In this document: one piece after another, positions 6,888 to 15,480 of the stretch
Layout of the letters: each line of letters begins with the position of its first letter
Numbering within the stretch: the first letter of the stretch is position 1
Assembly: GCA_963519305.1 (NCBI GenBank)
Contig: CAUQMS010000001.1
Coordinates: forward strand, 400,818 to 464,817
Source of the DNA: Ewingella sp963519305
Lineage (GTDB): Bacteria > Pseudomonadota > Gammaproteobacteria > Enterobacterales > Enterobacteriaceae
DNA: 64,000 nucleotides
Reading direction: 5' to 3'
Notes under the pieces: generated by a model
Seen by the model: the letters and a program-made list of their open reading frames with translations, nothing else
Database searches by the model: none
Told to the model about the DNA's origin: nothing
Position numbers and translations under genes: made by a program

Positions 6888-8408
6888 TTAACCTTTCTGA
6901 TATTGACGGAAGCGCCTTTGCAACTGGCGTAACTGATCAATGCGGGCATCGTAGCGGGCCTGTTCAAGACTTCCCAATTTTTGCAGCGCGCTTGCGTTAC
7001 TCAGCAGTTCTATCGCCTGATCCAGACGCCCGACCAGCGCCATGCTTTCGGCCCTGGCTGCCAGCTCCTGAGCACGCAGACCCTGAGCGGCATTGGCCTG
7101 TGACAATAAATCCCAGCCATTTGGATCATTAGGGTATGTGAAAGTATAGCGGTTCAGGATGCGGCTGGCGTTGGCGGGCTGGCCGCCTTCCACGTAGGCG
7201 TTAGCCAGGTTGAGCAACAGCACCGGGTTTTTACTGGTTTCTGCGTTAGCTTTCTCCAGCCGTGCGATGGCCTGCGGCGCATGTTTCTGGTCAATATCGA
7301 CGTCGGTGGATAAATCGAGAAGCCAGTCGTTGCCCGGATCTTTCGCCAGCAACGGGTCCAGAATGGCGCGAGCCTGTTCGAATTTCTTCGCTTTATAGAA
7401 TTGCAGCGCCTGCCCGTATTTTGCCGCTAACTGCTCGCGAATATTGCCATTACTCAGCTGGTGCAGGTAGTCATCACTCAGCGGATAAGATTCCGAACCG
7501 TACATGCCGAGAATACGCACCTTGGCTAACAGGAAACTCTGCGACGAATGCACTGTCGGATGAGACATCTGGTTGGCGCGGTTACGGATATCAGCCAGGC
7601 GGCTGTCCGGCAGGGGGTGCGTCAGCAACATTTCCGGCGGTTTGCTCGAGTAACTCGACAGGTCCGCTAATTTTTGCAGGAAAGCGGGCATGGCCTGCGG
7701 GTCAAAACCGGCGCGCTGTAATACCTGAATGCCGATACGGTCAGCTTCCTGCTCATTACCTTGCGTAAAGCTGATCATATTCTGCTGGGTACCTGCGAGG
7801 GTACCGGTCAGCGCGGCCATACCGGCCTGCGGGCTGGCCATCGCCAGCAGAATAGAACCGAGGGCGCCCACCCAGGTCAGCGGGGCGCTCTTTTGTTGAT
7901 CTTCCATCGCGCGCGCCAGATGGCGCTGAGTTACGTGCGAGATTTCGTGCGCCATGACCGAGGCCAACTGGCTCTCGTTGTCGGTGTAGCGGAATAGGGC
8001 AGAGTGCAGCACCACGTTGCCACCAAAGAAGGCGAAGGCGTTGAGTTCATCATTATTGACGATGAAAAAGTGGAAAGGCGTTCTCACCGAGTAAGCGCTC
8101 GCCACCAGCCGCTGACCAAGTTCATTGATGTAATTATTAAGCAGAGGATCATTAATCAGCGGCGTACTGGCGCGCATCTGGCGTACGTAGAAATCGCCCA
8201 TCTGCATTTCCTGAGCGATACTCAGTGTGCCCCCGGCCGTGGTGCCCATGTCAGGCAGCTGATCGGCGATCACCGGTTTGTTTGGGTTGGATGACGCGAT
8301 GGGCGTTGTCCAGTAACTGCTGTCATCCGCGAAGGCGGGCGCTATCGCTCCTGCAAGCAGGGTGCCCATCAACAGGGCGGTCAGCGTTTTGTTAAACCGC
8401 ATTGCCAT
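6888..8408 (-). CDS. bepA: Periplasmic beta-barrel assembly-enhancing metalloprotease
   Basis: BepA (YfgC) is a periplasmic M48 zinc protease and chaperone that helps LptD mature and degrades stalled outer-membrane proteins. The signal peptide is residues 1-27 (cut after APAFA). The zinc motif HEISH is at 154-158, the third ligand lies in NEQEADRIG, and the last 170 residues form TPR repeats. The product has 506 residues against 487 in E. coli. The extra length is a segment of about 18 residues between the signal peptide and LPDMGT. The start at 8408 was chosen because the signal peptide follows directly; an ATG two codons later is possible. perM is divergent. Confidence 0.93.
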   Translation of the reverse strand: MAMRFNKTLTALLMGTLLAGAIAPAFADDSSYWTTPIASSNPNKPVIADQLPDMGTTAGGTLSIAQEMQMGDFYVRQMRASTPLINDPLLNNYINELGQRLVASAYSVRTPFHFFIVNNDELNAFAFFGGNVVLHSALFRYTDNESQLASVMAHEISHVTQRHLARAMEDQQKSAPLTWVGALGSILLAMASPQAGMAALTGTLAGTQQNMISFTQGNEQEADRIGIQVLQRAGFDPQAMPAFLQKLADLSSYSSKPPEMLLTHPLPDSRLADIRNRANQMSHPTVHSSQSFLLAKVRILGMYGSESYPLSDDYLHQLSNGNIREQLAAKYGQALQFYKAKKFEQARAILDPLLAKDPGNDWLLDLSTDVDIDQKHAPQAIARLEKANAETSKNPVLLLNLANAYVEGGQPANASRILNRYTFTYPNDPNGWDLLSQANAAQGLRAQELAARAESMALVGRLDQAIELLSNASALQKLGSLEQARYDARIDQLRQLQRRFRQYQKG

Positions 8409-8684
8409 AATTAAGCCATTCCCAATGAATAGTTGATCACTCTGACGTAAACAGCCATAAGAGTTCTTCTTCCGTGAAACGGACTCCAGTACACTCTTGC
8501 GCAGGCACATTCTTTGCTATTTTTCTGATACTTAATAGTAGCTATGTCAGAAAATGTTGAAGTACTTAATCGTCACCCTCTGTGACAACAGATTCAGTAA
8601 AAAGTTACTCTATCTCTGGAGCAGGGACGCAGGCAAACTCTGTGCTGACCCGTTACATATGGATCTTAACAGGAGCGATATCCG

Positions 8685-9749
8685 ATGTTAGAGATGTTAT
8701 TACAATGGTACCGCCGACGTTTCACCGATCCACAGGCCATCGCCCTTTTGGCGATTCTGGTCGCAGGGTTTTGTATCCTCTATTTCCTCAACGGCATTCT
8801 CGCCCCGCTGCTGGTCGCGATTGTACTGGCCTATTTACTCGAATGGCCGGTAGCCCGGCTGCAACATCTCGGGTTGTCCCGCACGCTGGCGACCAGCGTG
8901 GTGTTACTGATCTTTGCCGGTGTCGTGATGCTGGCGGTGTTTGTCATCGCGCCGGTCACCTGGCAGCAGGGTATCAATCTGATGGCTGACCTGCCCAGTA
9001 TGCTTAACCGCTTTTACGATTTTGCCGCCACCTTGCCTAAGCGCTATCCCGCGCTGGTGGATGCCGGGATCATTGATATGATGGCCGAAAATCTGCGCGC
9101 CAAGCTTTCGGGCGTCGGTGACAATCTGGTGAAATTCTCACTGGCGTCGCTGGTGGGCCTGCTGACGCTGGCGATTTACCTGATTCTGGTGCCGATGATG
9201 GTGTTTTTCCTGCTCAAAGACAAAGAGCAGATGCTCAGCGCGGTTCGCCGCGTGCTGCCCCGTGACCGCGGTCTGGCGGGGCTGGTCTGGCAGGAGATGA
9301 ATCAGCAAATCACCAATTACATCCGTGGCAAAGTGCTGGAGATGATTATTGTCGGCGTGGCGACCTACCTGGTGTTCTTCATCATGGATATGCGCTACTC
9401 GCTGCTGCTGGCGGTGCTGGTCGGCCTGTCGGTGCTGATCCCATACATCGGCGCCATGCTGGTGACCATTCCGGTAGTTGTGGTGGCGCTGTTCCAGTGG
9501 GGCATGGGCGCAGACTTCTGGACGCTGTTTGTAGCGTATCTGGTGGTGCAGGGGCTCGATGGCAACGTGATTGTCCCGCTGCTGTTCTCCGAAGCCGTGA
9601 ATTTACATCCGCTGGTGATTATTCTTTCCGTGGTGATCTTCGGCGGGCTGTGGGGATTCTGGGGCGTGTTCTTTGCGATCCCGCTGGCAACGCTGGTCAA
9701 AGCCGTGGTGCACGTCTGGCCTGATGAACTGCTCAATGAGACGCCTTAA
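8685..9749 (+). CDS. perM: AI-2E family permease PerM
   Basis: PerM (YfgO) is a polytopic inner-membrane protein of the AI-2 exporter (TqsA/UPF0118) family. Its substrate is not settled. The 354 residues (E. coli 353) show about eight hydrophobic segments. The family core FFLLKDKEQML and the C-terminal LHPLVIILSVVIFGGLWGF stretch are both near-identical to E. coli. AGGAG lies nine bases before the ATG. It diverges from bepA. The stop codon sits inside a 16-bp perfect palindrome (9740-9755). Confidence 0.92.
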   Translation: MLEMLLQWYRRRFTDPQAIALLAILVAGFCILYFLNGILAPLLVAIVLAYLLEWPVARLQHLGLSRTLATSVVLLIFAGVVMLAVFVIAPVTWQQGINLMADLPSMLNRFYDFAATLPKRYPALVDAGIIDMMAENLRAKLSGVGDNLVKFSLASLVGLLTLAIYLILVPMMVFFLLKDKEQMLSAVRRVLPRDRGLAGLVWQEMNQQITNYIRGKVLEMIIVGVATYLVFFIMDMRYSLLLAVLVGLSVLIPYIGAMLVTIPVVVVALFQWGMGADFWTLFVAYLVVQGLDGNVIVPLLFSEAVNLHPLVIILSVVIFGGLWGFWGVFFAIPLATLVKAVVHVWPDELLNETP

Positions 9750-9778
9750 GGCGTCATTTGGGTCAGCCGGAACAAATA

Positions 9779-9804
9779 AAAAAAGCGCATCTGCGCTTTT
9801 TTTT
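9779..9804. terminator. Bidirectional terminator between perM and bcp
   Basis: A-run, AGCGCA, two-base centre, TGCGCT and T-run form a symmetrical hairpin that can end both convergent transcripts. Confidence 0.85.
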
Positions 9805-9828
9805 ATCTCATGCATCGGTCGCTGATGC

Positions 9829-10296
9829 TTATTTCTCGTTGAGATAAGCCATGACGATGTCGTGGTGATTGCTGGTTTTGAAATCGTCGAACACTTTCTC
9901 AACCTTGCCGTTACCGTCAAGCAGGAAACTGATGCGGTGGATGCCGTCATAGGTTTTACCCATGAAGCTTTTCTCGCCCCAGACGCCAAACTGTTCGCAG
10001 ACCTTGTGATCTTCGTCGGACAATAGCGTGAAGTTCAGCAGCTCTTTTTCAGCAAATTTCGACAGTTTTTCTGGTTTATCGGTGCTGATCCCCAGCACTT
10101 CTACACCGGCTTCTTTCAACTGGTCCATATTGTCACGCAGACCGCAGGCCTGAACGGTACAACCGGGTGTCATGGCCTTTGGGTAGAAATAGACCAGGAC
10201 TCGCTGTCCCTGGAAGTCGGCCAGATTAATCTGTTCGCCGTCCTGATCGGGCAAACTAAATTGCGGCGCAGGATCACCGGCTTTCAGTGGGCTCAT
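9829..10296 (-). CDS. bcp: Thioredoxin-dependent thiol peroxidase (Bcp/PrxQ)
   Basis: Bcp reduces hydrogen peroxide and organic hydroperoxides with thioredoxin in the cytosol. The 155-residue product carries the peroxidatic Cys46 and resolving Cys51 in TPGCTVQACGLRD. This is the PrxQ arrangement, with the cysteines five residues apart. It starts 12 bases after the gcvR stop on the same strand, and I recall the same gcvR-bcp pair in E. coli. Confidence 0.95.
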   Translation of the reverse strand: MSPLKAGDPAPQFSLPDQDGEQINLADFQGQRVLVYFYPKAMTPGCTVQACGLRDNMDQLKEAGVEVLGISTDKPEKLSKFAEKELLNFTLLSDEDHKVCEQFGVWGEKSFMGKTYDGIHRISFLLDGNGKVEKVFDDFKTSNHHDIVMAYLNEK

Positions 10297-10308
10297 TTTA
10301 TATCTCCG

Positions 10309-10887
10309 TCAATTGTCTTCATGCTGAGTGTTGCTCACGACATTAATACTGCCTTGCGCATTCAGTTCTGTACATAGCTGATGGAAAGCTTGTTCAATAA
10401 TTATTGCGTCAGTATTCGCAGGGCTGTGGGCGGTGATCTGTATAGACAACTGCGCCGGATTCACGCCGTCGGCAGGGCGGGTTTTCGAAGCCAGCTCGGC
10501 GATGTTCATCTGATGCGTATCAAACAGGTCGGTAAAGCGCTCTATCAGATGCGGCGAATCTTTGACTTCAACCTTGACCCACACGGTGGCGGGCATCGGC
10601 GGGCGCTCGTGGGCACTGGTGCGTTTCATCACGATCAACAGCTCAAGCTCTGCGCCTTTTTGCGGCAGGGTGGACTCAATTAGGGTGATGGCGTTCCAGC
10701 TTCCGGAAAGAAACATGATAAAAGTGAACTCGTCACCGAGCATCGCCAGACGGCTGTCTTCAATATTACAACCGCAACTGCTGACCTGACGGGTAATGGT
10801 GTTCACGATACCGGGGCGGTCAGCACCTAATGCGGTGATAACAAGATAGTGTTGTTGTGGCTGCGGCAAAATTGCTCTTCCTGTCAT
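10309..10887 (-). CDS. gcvR: Glycine cleavage system repressor GcvR
   Basis: GcvR binds GcvA and, when glycine is low, represses the gcvTHP glycine-cleavage operon. Two ACT domains are visible. The first starts YLVITALGADRPGIVNTITR and the second starts VWVKVEVKDSPHLIERFTDLF. Both are near-identical to E. coli. The start is uncertain. ATG 10887 gives 192 residues (E. coli 190) but has no clear ribosome site, and a CTTGGGA/TCCCAAG inverted repeat abuts it. ATG 10914 would add nine residues. It diverges from dapA and leads into bcp. Confidence 0.92.
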   Translation of the reverse strand: MTGRAILPQPQQHYLVITALGADRPGIVNTITRQVSSCGCNIEDSRLAMLGDEFTFIMFLSGSWNAITLIESTLPQKGAELELLIVMKRTSAHERPPMPATVWVKVEVKDSPHLIERFTDLFDTHQMNIAELASKTRPADGVNPAQLSIQITAHSPANTDAIIIEQAFHQLCTELNAQGSINVVSNTQHEDN

Positions 10888-10888
10888 G

Positions 10889-10906
10889 CTTGGGAGTATT
10901 CCCAAG
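10889..10906 (-). promoter_or_regulatory. Inverted repeat next to the gcvR start codon
   Basis: CTTGGGA-GTAT-TCCCAAG is a perfect 7-bp inverted repeat one base from the chosen gcvR ATG. As RNA it would form a small stem over the translation start. Alternatively it is an operator in the gcvR-dapA divergent region. Confidence 0.35.
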
Positions 10907-11014
10907 GTAAACATAAAAAAAACCGCCGGACAAGCGCTTACAACACGTTGATTGCTTGCTTTTGCAGTGGTGTCAAAAGTACCATGAGTGACCTGTTTGT
11001 GGAGGGGAAGGTCA

Positions 11015-11896
11015 ATGTTTACGGGAAGTATTGTTGCACTGGTTACGCCGATGGACGACAAAGGTGCCGTCGATCGCGCGAGTTTAAAAAAACTGATTGA
11101 TTATCATGTGTCCAGTGGTACTGCGGCGATCGTTTCCGTAGGCACAACCGGTGAGTCAGCGACATTAACGCATGACGAACACGGTGACGTGGTCATGCAA
11201 ACGCTGGAACTGTCCGACGGACGCATTCCGATTATTGCCGGAACCGGCGCTAATTCCACCGCGGAAGCGATTTCTCTCACTCAACGCTTTGAAAATACAG
11301 GCGTTGTTGGCTGTCTTACCGTCACGCCTTATTATAACCGCCCGACTCAGGAAGGTCTGTTCCAGCATTTTAAAGCCATCGCTGAACACACGTCTCTGCC
11401 GCAAATTCTCTATAACGTGCCTTCACGTACCGGCTGCGACATGCTGCCGCCAACCGTGGCGCGTTTAGCAAAAATAAAGAATATTGTTGCTCTTAAAGAA
11501 GCAACAGGGAACTTAAGTCGTGTTAGCCAGATCCAAGTGCTGGTTGATGATGAAGACTTCATTTTGCTGAGCGGCGATGACGCCAGCGGTTTGGACTTCA
11601 TGCAACTCGGCGGCAAAGGAGTTATTTCCGTGACGGCCAATGTGGCAGCACGTGAAATGGCACAACTTTGTGAGCTGGCCGCGCAGGGCAATTTTGCCGA
11701 AGCGCGTCGCTTAAATCAGCGCTTGATGCCGTTGCATCAGCATTTGTTTGTAGAAGCAAACCCGATCCCGGTGAAATGGGCCTGTAAGGCACTGGGGTTG
11801 ATGGCAACCGATACACTGCGTCTGCCTATGACGCCGTTAACAGATGCTGCCCGTCCGGTAGTGGAAAACGCATTAAAAAGCGCCGGTTTGCTGTAA
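11015..11896 (+). CDS. dapA: 4-hydroxy-tetrahydrodipicolinate synthase
   Basis: DapA condenses pyruvate with aspartate semialdehyde, the first step committed to lysine and diaminopimelate. The 293-residue TIM barrel has the Schiff-base Lys161 (KEATGNL), Tyr133 (ILYNVPSRTG) and the Thr44/Thr45 pair (GTTGES) of the catalytic triad. The start at 11015 is set by a strong GGAGGGG site and by alignment to E. coli (292). dapE, a later enzyme of the same pathway, is 8 kb away. The bamC gene follows by 16 bases, which indicates a dapA-bamC operon. Confidence 0.96.
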   Translation: MFTGSIVALVTPMDDKGAVDRASLKKLIDYHVSSGTAAIVSVGTTGESATLTHDEHGDVVMQTLELSDGRIPIIAGTGANSTAEAISLTQRFENTGVVGCLTVTPYYNRPTQEGLFQHFKAIAEHTSLPQILYNVPSRTGCDMLPPTVARLAKIKNIVALKEATGNLSRVSQIQVLVDDEDFILLSGDDASGLDFMQLGGKGVISVTANVAAREMAQLCELAAQGNFAEARRLNQRLMPLHQHLFVEANPIPVKWACKALGLMATDTLRLPMTPLTDAARPVVENALKSAGLL

Positions 11897-11912
11897 CTCT
11901 TAGGGAGATTTG

Positions 11913-12983
11913 ATGGCCTGTTCATTAGTTCAAAAAACCAGATTGCAAAAGTCCATGATCGCGAAAGTAGTGGGTGTATCCCTCATTATGTTGTTAGCGG
12001 CCTGTTCCAGCGATCAGCGCTATAAACGTCAGGTAAGCGGCGATGAGGCCTACCTTGACGCGCCACCTGTCAAAGAGCTGAAAGCGCCTGCCGGGATGAT
12101 TCTGCCGCTGCAAAACGGTACTTATGATATTCCTGCTGGCGAGCTTAAAGGCAACGTGGGCAAACAACTGGATATCCGTCCGCCAATGCAGCCATTGGCG
12201 CTGCTTAACGGTTCGCGTACTCAGTTTACCGGCGGCAGCGGCACAGTCTTGCTGGAAAACACCCCGCAAAACCGTGACCTGTGGAATAACGTGGTCAAAG
12301 CCGTTCAGCAAAATAACTTCAAAATCGCCAGCCGCGACGATGCTAACCAGACCTTGTCCACCGACATGGTTGACTGGAATCGTGCTGATGAAGACTTCCA
12401 GTATCAGGGGCGTTACCAGATCAGCGTTCAGCAGCAGAGCTACCAGTTAGCCCTGACCGTGAAAACGCTTGAGCTGAAACAGCAGGATAAAGCGGTCACT
12501 GCACCGGCTGAGATCCAGCGTTACAATAGCCAGATGCTGAACTCCATCACCGCCAGCCTCGACAAAGTTCAGCAGGATGCGCAAGCCCGTCTCGACAACC
12601 GTAAAGTGGGCGAAATTGATGTGCAGAGCGGCGCGGATGACACCGGCTTAGCGGTGCTGATCGTGCGTTCAACTTATGGCGTAGTGTGGGATCGTCTGCC
12701 GAATGCTCTGGCGAAAGCCGGCATGAAAGTGACCGACAGCAGCCGTCCGCAAGGTACGCTCTCTGTGACCTACAAACCGTTGAGTGACGACGCGTGGGAT
12801 ACCTTAGGGGCGAAAGATCCGGGTCTGGCATCCGGTGATTACAAACTTCAGGTCGGCGACCTCGACAACCGCAGTAGCTTGCAGTTCCTTGATCCTAAAG
12901 GACACGCGCTCAGCCAGTCGCAGAACGACGCGATGGTGGCGGTCATGCAGGCCGCGTTTAACCAGAGCAGCGCTGCGAAGTAA
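11913..12983 (+). CDS. bamC: Outer membrane assembly lipoprotein BamC
   Basis: BamC (NlpB) is a lipoprotein of the BAM complex that inserts beta-barrel proteins into the outer membrane. The 356-residue product has a lipobox LLAAC with the lipidated cysteine at residue 31. The unstructured N-terminal segment that contacts BamD follows (RYKRQVSGDEAYLDAPPVKE). Two helix-grip domains come next, and the conserved end reads SGDYKLQVGDLDNRSSLQF. AGGGAG precedes ATG 11913. A TTG directly before it is in frame but is not needed. The gene is downstream of dapA, as in E. coli. Confidence 0.95.
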   Translation: MACSLVQKTRLQKSMIAKVVGVSLIMLLAACSSDQRYKRQVSGDEAYLDAPPVKELKAPAGMILPLQNGTYDIPAGELKGNVGKQLDIRPPMQPLALLNGSRTQFTGGSGTVLLENTPQNRDLWNNVVKAVQQNNFKIASRDDANQTLSTDMVDWNRADEDFQYQGRYQISVQQQSYQLALTVKTLELKQQDKAVTAPAEIQRYNSQMLNSITASLDKVQQDAQARLDNRKVGEIDVQSGADDTGLAVLIVRSTYGVVWDRLPNALAKAGMKVTDSSRPQGTLSVTYKPLSDDAWDTLGAKDPGLASGDYKLQVGDLDNRSSLQFLDPKGHALSQSQNDAMVAVMQAAFNQSSAAK

Positions 12984-12994
12984 GACGTTATCAG

Positions 12995-13016
12995 AAAGGG
13001 GCTTCGGCCCCTTTTT
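12995..13016 (+). terminator. Intrinsic terminator after bamC
   Basis: AAAGGGGC and GCCCCTTT pair around a stable TTCG tetraloop and run into T residues, 11 bases past the bamC stop. Confidence 0.88.
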
Positions 13017-13079
13017 ACATGCTTTTGTTTTATCGAATGATGTTGCAAGTTTTACCACTACATATTGGAGTAACTTAAG

Positions 13080-13793
13080 ATGCAAAAGTTAGCTGAGTTG
13101 TATCGTGGAAAGGCGAAAACCGTCTTCACCACCGAAAACCCAGACCTGCTGGTGTTGGAGTTCCGCAATGATACGTCAGCACTGGATGGTCAGCGCATTG
13201 AGCAGTTCGACCGTAAGGGCATGGTTAACAACAAGTTTAACCACTTCATCATGGCCAAGCTGGAAGAAGCCGGTATTCCTACCCAAATGGAACGTCTGCT
13301 TTCTGACACCGAAGTGCTGGTGAAAAAACTGGATATGGTCCCGGTTGAATGCGTTATCCGTAACCGTGCTGCGGGTTCGCTGGTAAAACGTCTGGGTATT
13401 GAAGAAGGTCTGGAACTGAATCCGCCGTTGTTCGATCTGTTCCTGAAAAATGATGCGATGCATGACCCGATGATCAACGAGTCTTATTGCAAAACCTTCG
13501 GTTGGGTTAACGAAGAGCATCTGGCGCGCATGAAAGAGCTGAGCTACCAAGCCAACGACGTATTGACCAAACTGTTTGACGCTGCAGGCCTGATTCTGGT
13601 CGACTTCAAACTGGAATTCGGTCTGTTCAACGGCGAAGTAGTGCTGGGCGATGAGTTCTCTCCGGATGGCAGCCGTCTGTGGGACAAAGAAACGCTCAAT
13701 AAAATGGATAAAGATCGCTACCGTCAGAGTCTGGGTGGCCTGATCGAAGCCTACGAAGAAGTCGCCCGCCGTATTGGTGTAAAACTGGACTGA
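13080..13793 (+). CDS. purC: SAICAR synthase
   Basis: PurC joins CAIR and aspartate with ATP to give SAICAR, the eighth step of purine synthesis. The 237 residues equal the E. coli length. The ATP-grip start LYRGKAKTVF, the substrate motif RNRAAGSLVKR and the metal site LVDFKLEFG/LGDEFSPDGSR are all present. I see no PurR box in the 96 bases upstream, unlike the clear one at purMN. Confidence 0.97.
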   Translation: MQKLAELYRGKAKTVFTTENPDLLVLEFRNDTSALDGQRIEQFDRKGMVNNKFNHFIMAKLEEAGIPTQMERLLSDTEVLVKKLDMVPVECVIRNRAAGSLVKRLGIEEGLELNPPLFDLFLKNDAMHDPMINESYCKTFGWVNEEHLARMKELSYQANDVLTKLFDAAGLILVDFKLEFGLFNGEVVLGDEFSPDGSRLWDKETLNKMDKDRYRQSLGGLIEAYEEVARRIGVKLD

Positions 13794-13862
13794 TCGGCAA
13801 CGATTTTTTTAGCTTGACGACGCAATCGTTTACGCGGTTTTAAAAGCGCCTTTGTCTGTGAA

Positions 13863-13891
13863 ACGGACGGTCATTTGATCGTCCGTTTTTT
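13863..13891 (+). terminator. Intrinsic terminator after purC
   Basis: A 10-bp stem with one G-T pair (ACGGACGGTC/GATCGTCCGT), loop ATTT, followed by a T run about 70 bases past purC. Confidence 0.8.
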
Positions 13892-14019
13892 ATTTCTCAC
13901 CGTTTATTCGGCTGATTTCATTCTCTTTGTGCTTATCTGCTCTAAAATTGCCGCTTAGGGTTAATGGTATTTACCGAACTCATTATCTAGTCTTAAGAAA
14001 ACAGCGGGGAGATGAACAT

Positions 14020-14901
14020 ATGCGTTGGCAAGGGCGTCGTGAAAGCGACAACGTGGAAGACAGGCGCGGGCAAAGTTCTGGTGGCGGGCTGGGGGGCTTA
14101 GGCGGCGGAATGCGTCTGCCTATTCGCGGCAAAAGCGGTATCGTGATCATTATTGTGGTGCTGGTGGCCGGTTACTACGGTGTGGATCTCACGCCGCTGA
14201 TTGACGGCGGCCAGTCCGGCGGTACGCAGCAGACACAGACGCGCGCTCAGTCGATAAGCCCGAAAGATGATGAACAGGCCAAATTCACCTCGGTAGTTCT
14301 CGCCTCAACGGAAGATACGTGGAAAGAGATCTTCCGGCGTCAGGGGCAGACGTACGTTGACCCGAAACTGGTAATGTACCGTGGCTCCACCCGCACTGGC
14401 TGCGGTACCGGCCAGTCCGTTATGGGGCCGTTTTACTGCCCGGCCGACAGCACGGTGTATATCGATCTCTCCTTTTATCAGGAGCTGAAAGACAAGCTGG
14501 GCGCAGGCGGCGACTTTGCACAAGCTTACGTCATCGCGCATGAAGTCGGTCACCACGTACAGCATCTGATGGGTATTGATACCAAAGTGCGGCAGATGCA
14601 GCAGGGCGCTTCGCAAACCGCCGTTAATCAGCTGTCGGTGAAGATGGAGCTACAGGCTGACTGCTTCGCCGGAGTCTGGGGGCATAGCCAGCAACAGCAG
14701 AACATGCTGGAAGAGGGCGATCTGAAAGAAGCGCTCGACGCCGCGCAGGCTATCGGTGATGACCGTCTGCAACAGCGGGGGCAGGGCCGTGTGGTGCCGG
14801 ACAGCTTCACGCACGGCACCTCGCAGCAGCGCTATACCTGGTTCAAACGCGGCTTCGACAGCGGGGATCCTAACCAGTGCAATACTTTTGCCAGCCGCTA
14901 A
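14020..14901 (+). CDS. ypfJ: Putative neutral zinc metallopeptidase YpfJ
   Basis: YpfJ belongs to the zinc_peptidase (DUF5600-neighbour, YpfJ) family, whose substrate is unknown. The 293-residue product begins MRWQGRRESDNVEDRR as in E. coli. It has a glycine-rich stretch (20-31), one membrane segment (about 39-53), and the metallopeptidase motif HEVGHH at 174-179. A third zinc ligand is likely in ELQADCFAGVWGH. The catalytic part should face the periplasm. The start at 14020 has GGGGA upstream; longer in-frame openings add residues not seen in relatives. It is flanked by terminators, so it is monocistronic. Confidence 0.88.
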   Translation: MRWQGRRESDNVEDRRGQSSGGGLGGLGGGMRLPIRGKSGIVIIIVVLVAGYYGVDLTPLIDGGQSGGTQQTQTRAQSISPKDDEQAKFTSVVLASTEDTWKEIFRRQGQTYVDPKLVMYRGSTRTGCGTGQSVMGPFYCPADSTVYIDLSFYQELKDKLGAGGDFAQAYVIAHEVGHHVQHLMGIDTKVRQMQQGASQTAVNQLSVKMELQADCFAGVWGHSQQQQNMLEEGDLKEALDAAQAIGDDRLQQRGQGRVVPDSFTHGTSQQRYTWFKRGFDSGDPNQCNTFASR

Positions 14902-14970
14902 CGCCTTCCACTTCAGACCATTCACCTCTGGTCTGTCTGAAGAAACTGTTCAATAATCACCGTTCGATCC

Positions 14971-14996
14971 AGAGAGGCCCGGGGGCCTCTCTTTTC
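14971..14996 (+). terminator. Intrinsic terminator after ypfJ
   Basis: AGAGAGGCCC and GGGCCTCTCT pair with a two-G centre and a TTTT tail. Confidence 0.85.
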
Positions 14997-15023
14997 TTAC
15001 TTTATTGAAGCGCAGGGATAGCC

Positions 15024-15476
15024 ATGGCCTTTCTCGATCCGACTCTTTTGATTTTACTGGTGTTCGCCGGGCTTGGGATCATCAGTAATAACAGTGCCGT
15101 TACCATCGCGATGTTTTTCCTCCTTACCGTACGTATCACGCCGCTTAACCAGTTTTTCCCCTGGATAGAACGTTACGGCCTGACCATAGGTATCATTATT
15201 CTGACGATTGGTGTAATGGCGCCGATTGCCAGCGGGAAAATCAGCGCCAGCACCATCGTGCACTCGTTTATGCACTGGAAATCCATTCTGGCCATTGTGG
15301 TCGGCGTGCTGGTGTCGTGGCTGGGTGGTCGTGGACTGACGCTGATGGGATCTCAGCCGCATCTGGTGGCCGGTCTGCTGGTGGGTACCGTGCTGGGTGT
15401 GGCGCTGTTCAAAGGCGTGCCGGTCGGGCCATTGATTGCCGCAGGTCTGCTCTCCCTGATGGTGGGGAAAACCTGA
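15024..15476 (+). CDS. UPF0756/DUF441 inner membrane protein (YeaL family)
   Basis: This is a 150-residue, very hydrophobic protein with four to five membrane segments. It matches the YeaL/DUF441 family, for example FLLTVRITPLNQFFPWIERY, and the glycine-rich LVAGLLVGTVLGVALFKGVPVGPLIAAG end. Function is unknown. In E. coli the yeaL gene is elsewhere, so its position before tmcA is a local arrangement. The stop is four bases from the tmcA ATG, which suggests translational coupling. Confidence 0.88.
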   Translation: MAFLDPTLLILLVFAGLGIISNNSAVTIAMFFLLTVRITPLNQFFPWIERYGLTIGIIILTIGVMAPIASGKISASTIVHSFMHWKSILAIVVGVLVSWLGGRGLTLMGSQPHLVAGLLVGTVLGVALFKGVPVGPLIAAGLLSLMVGKT

Positions 15477-15480
15477 CGTG

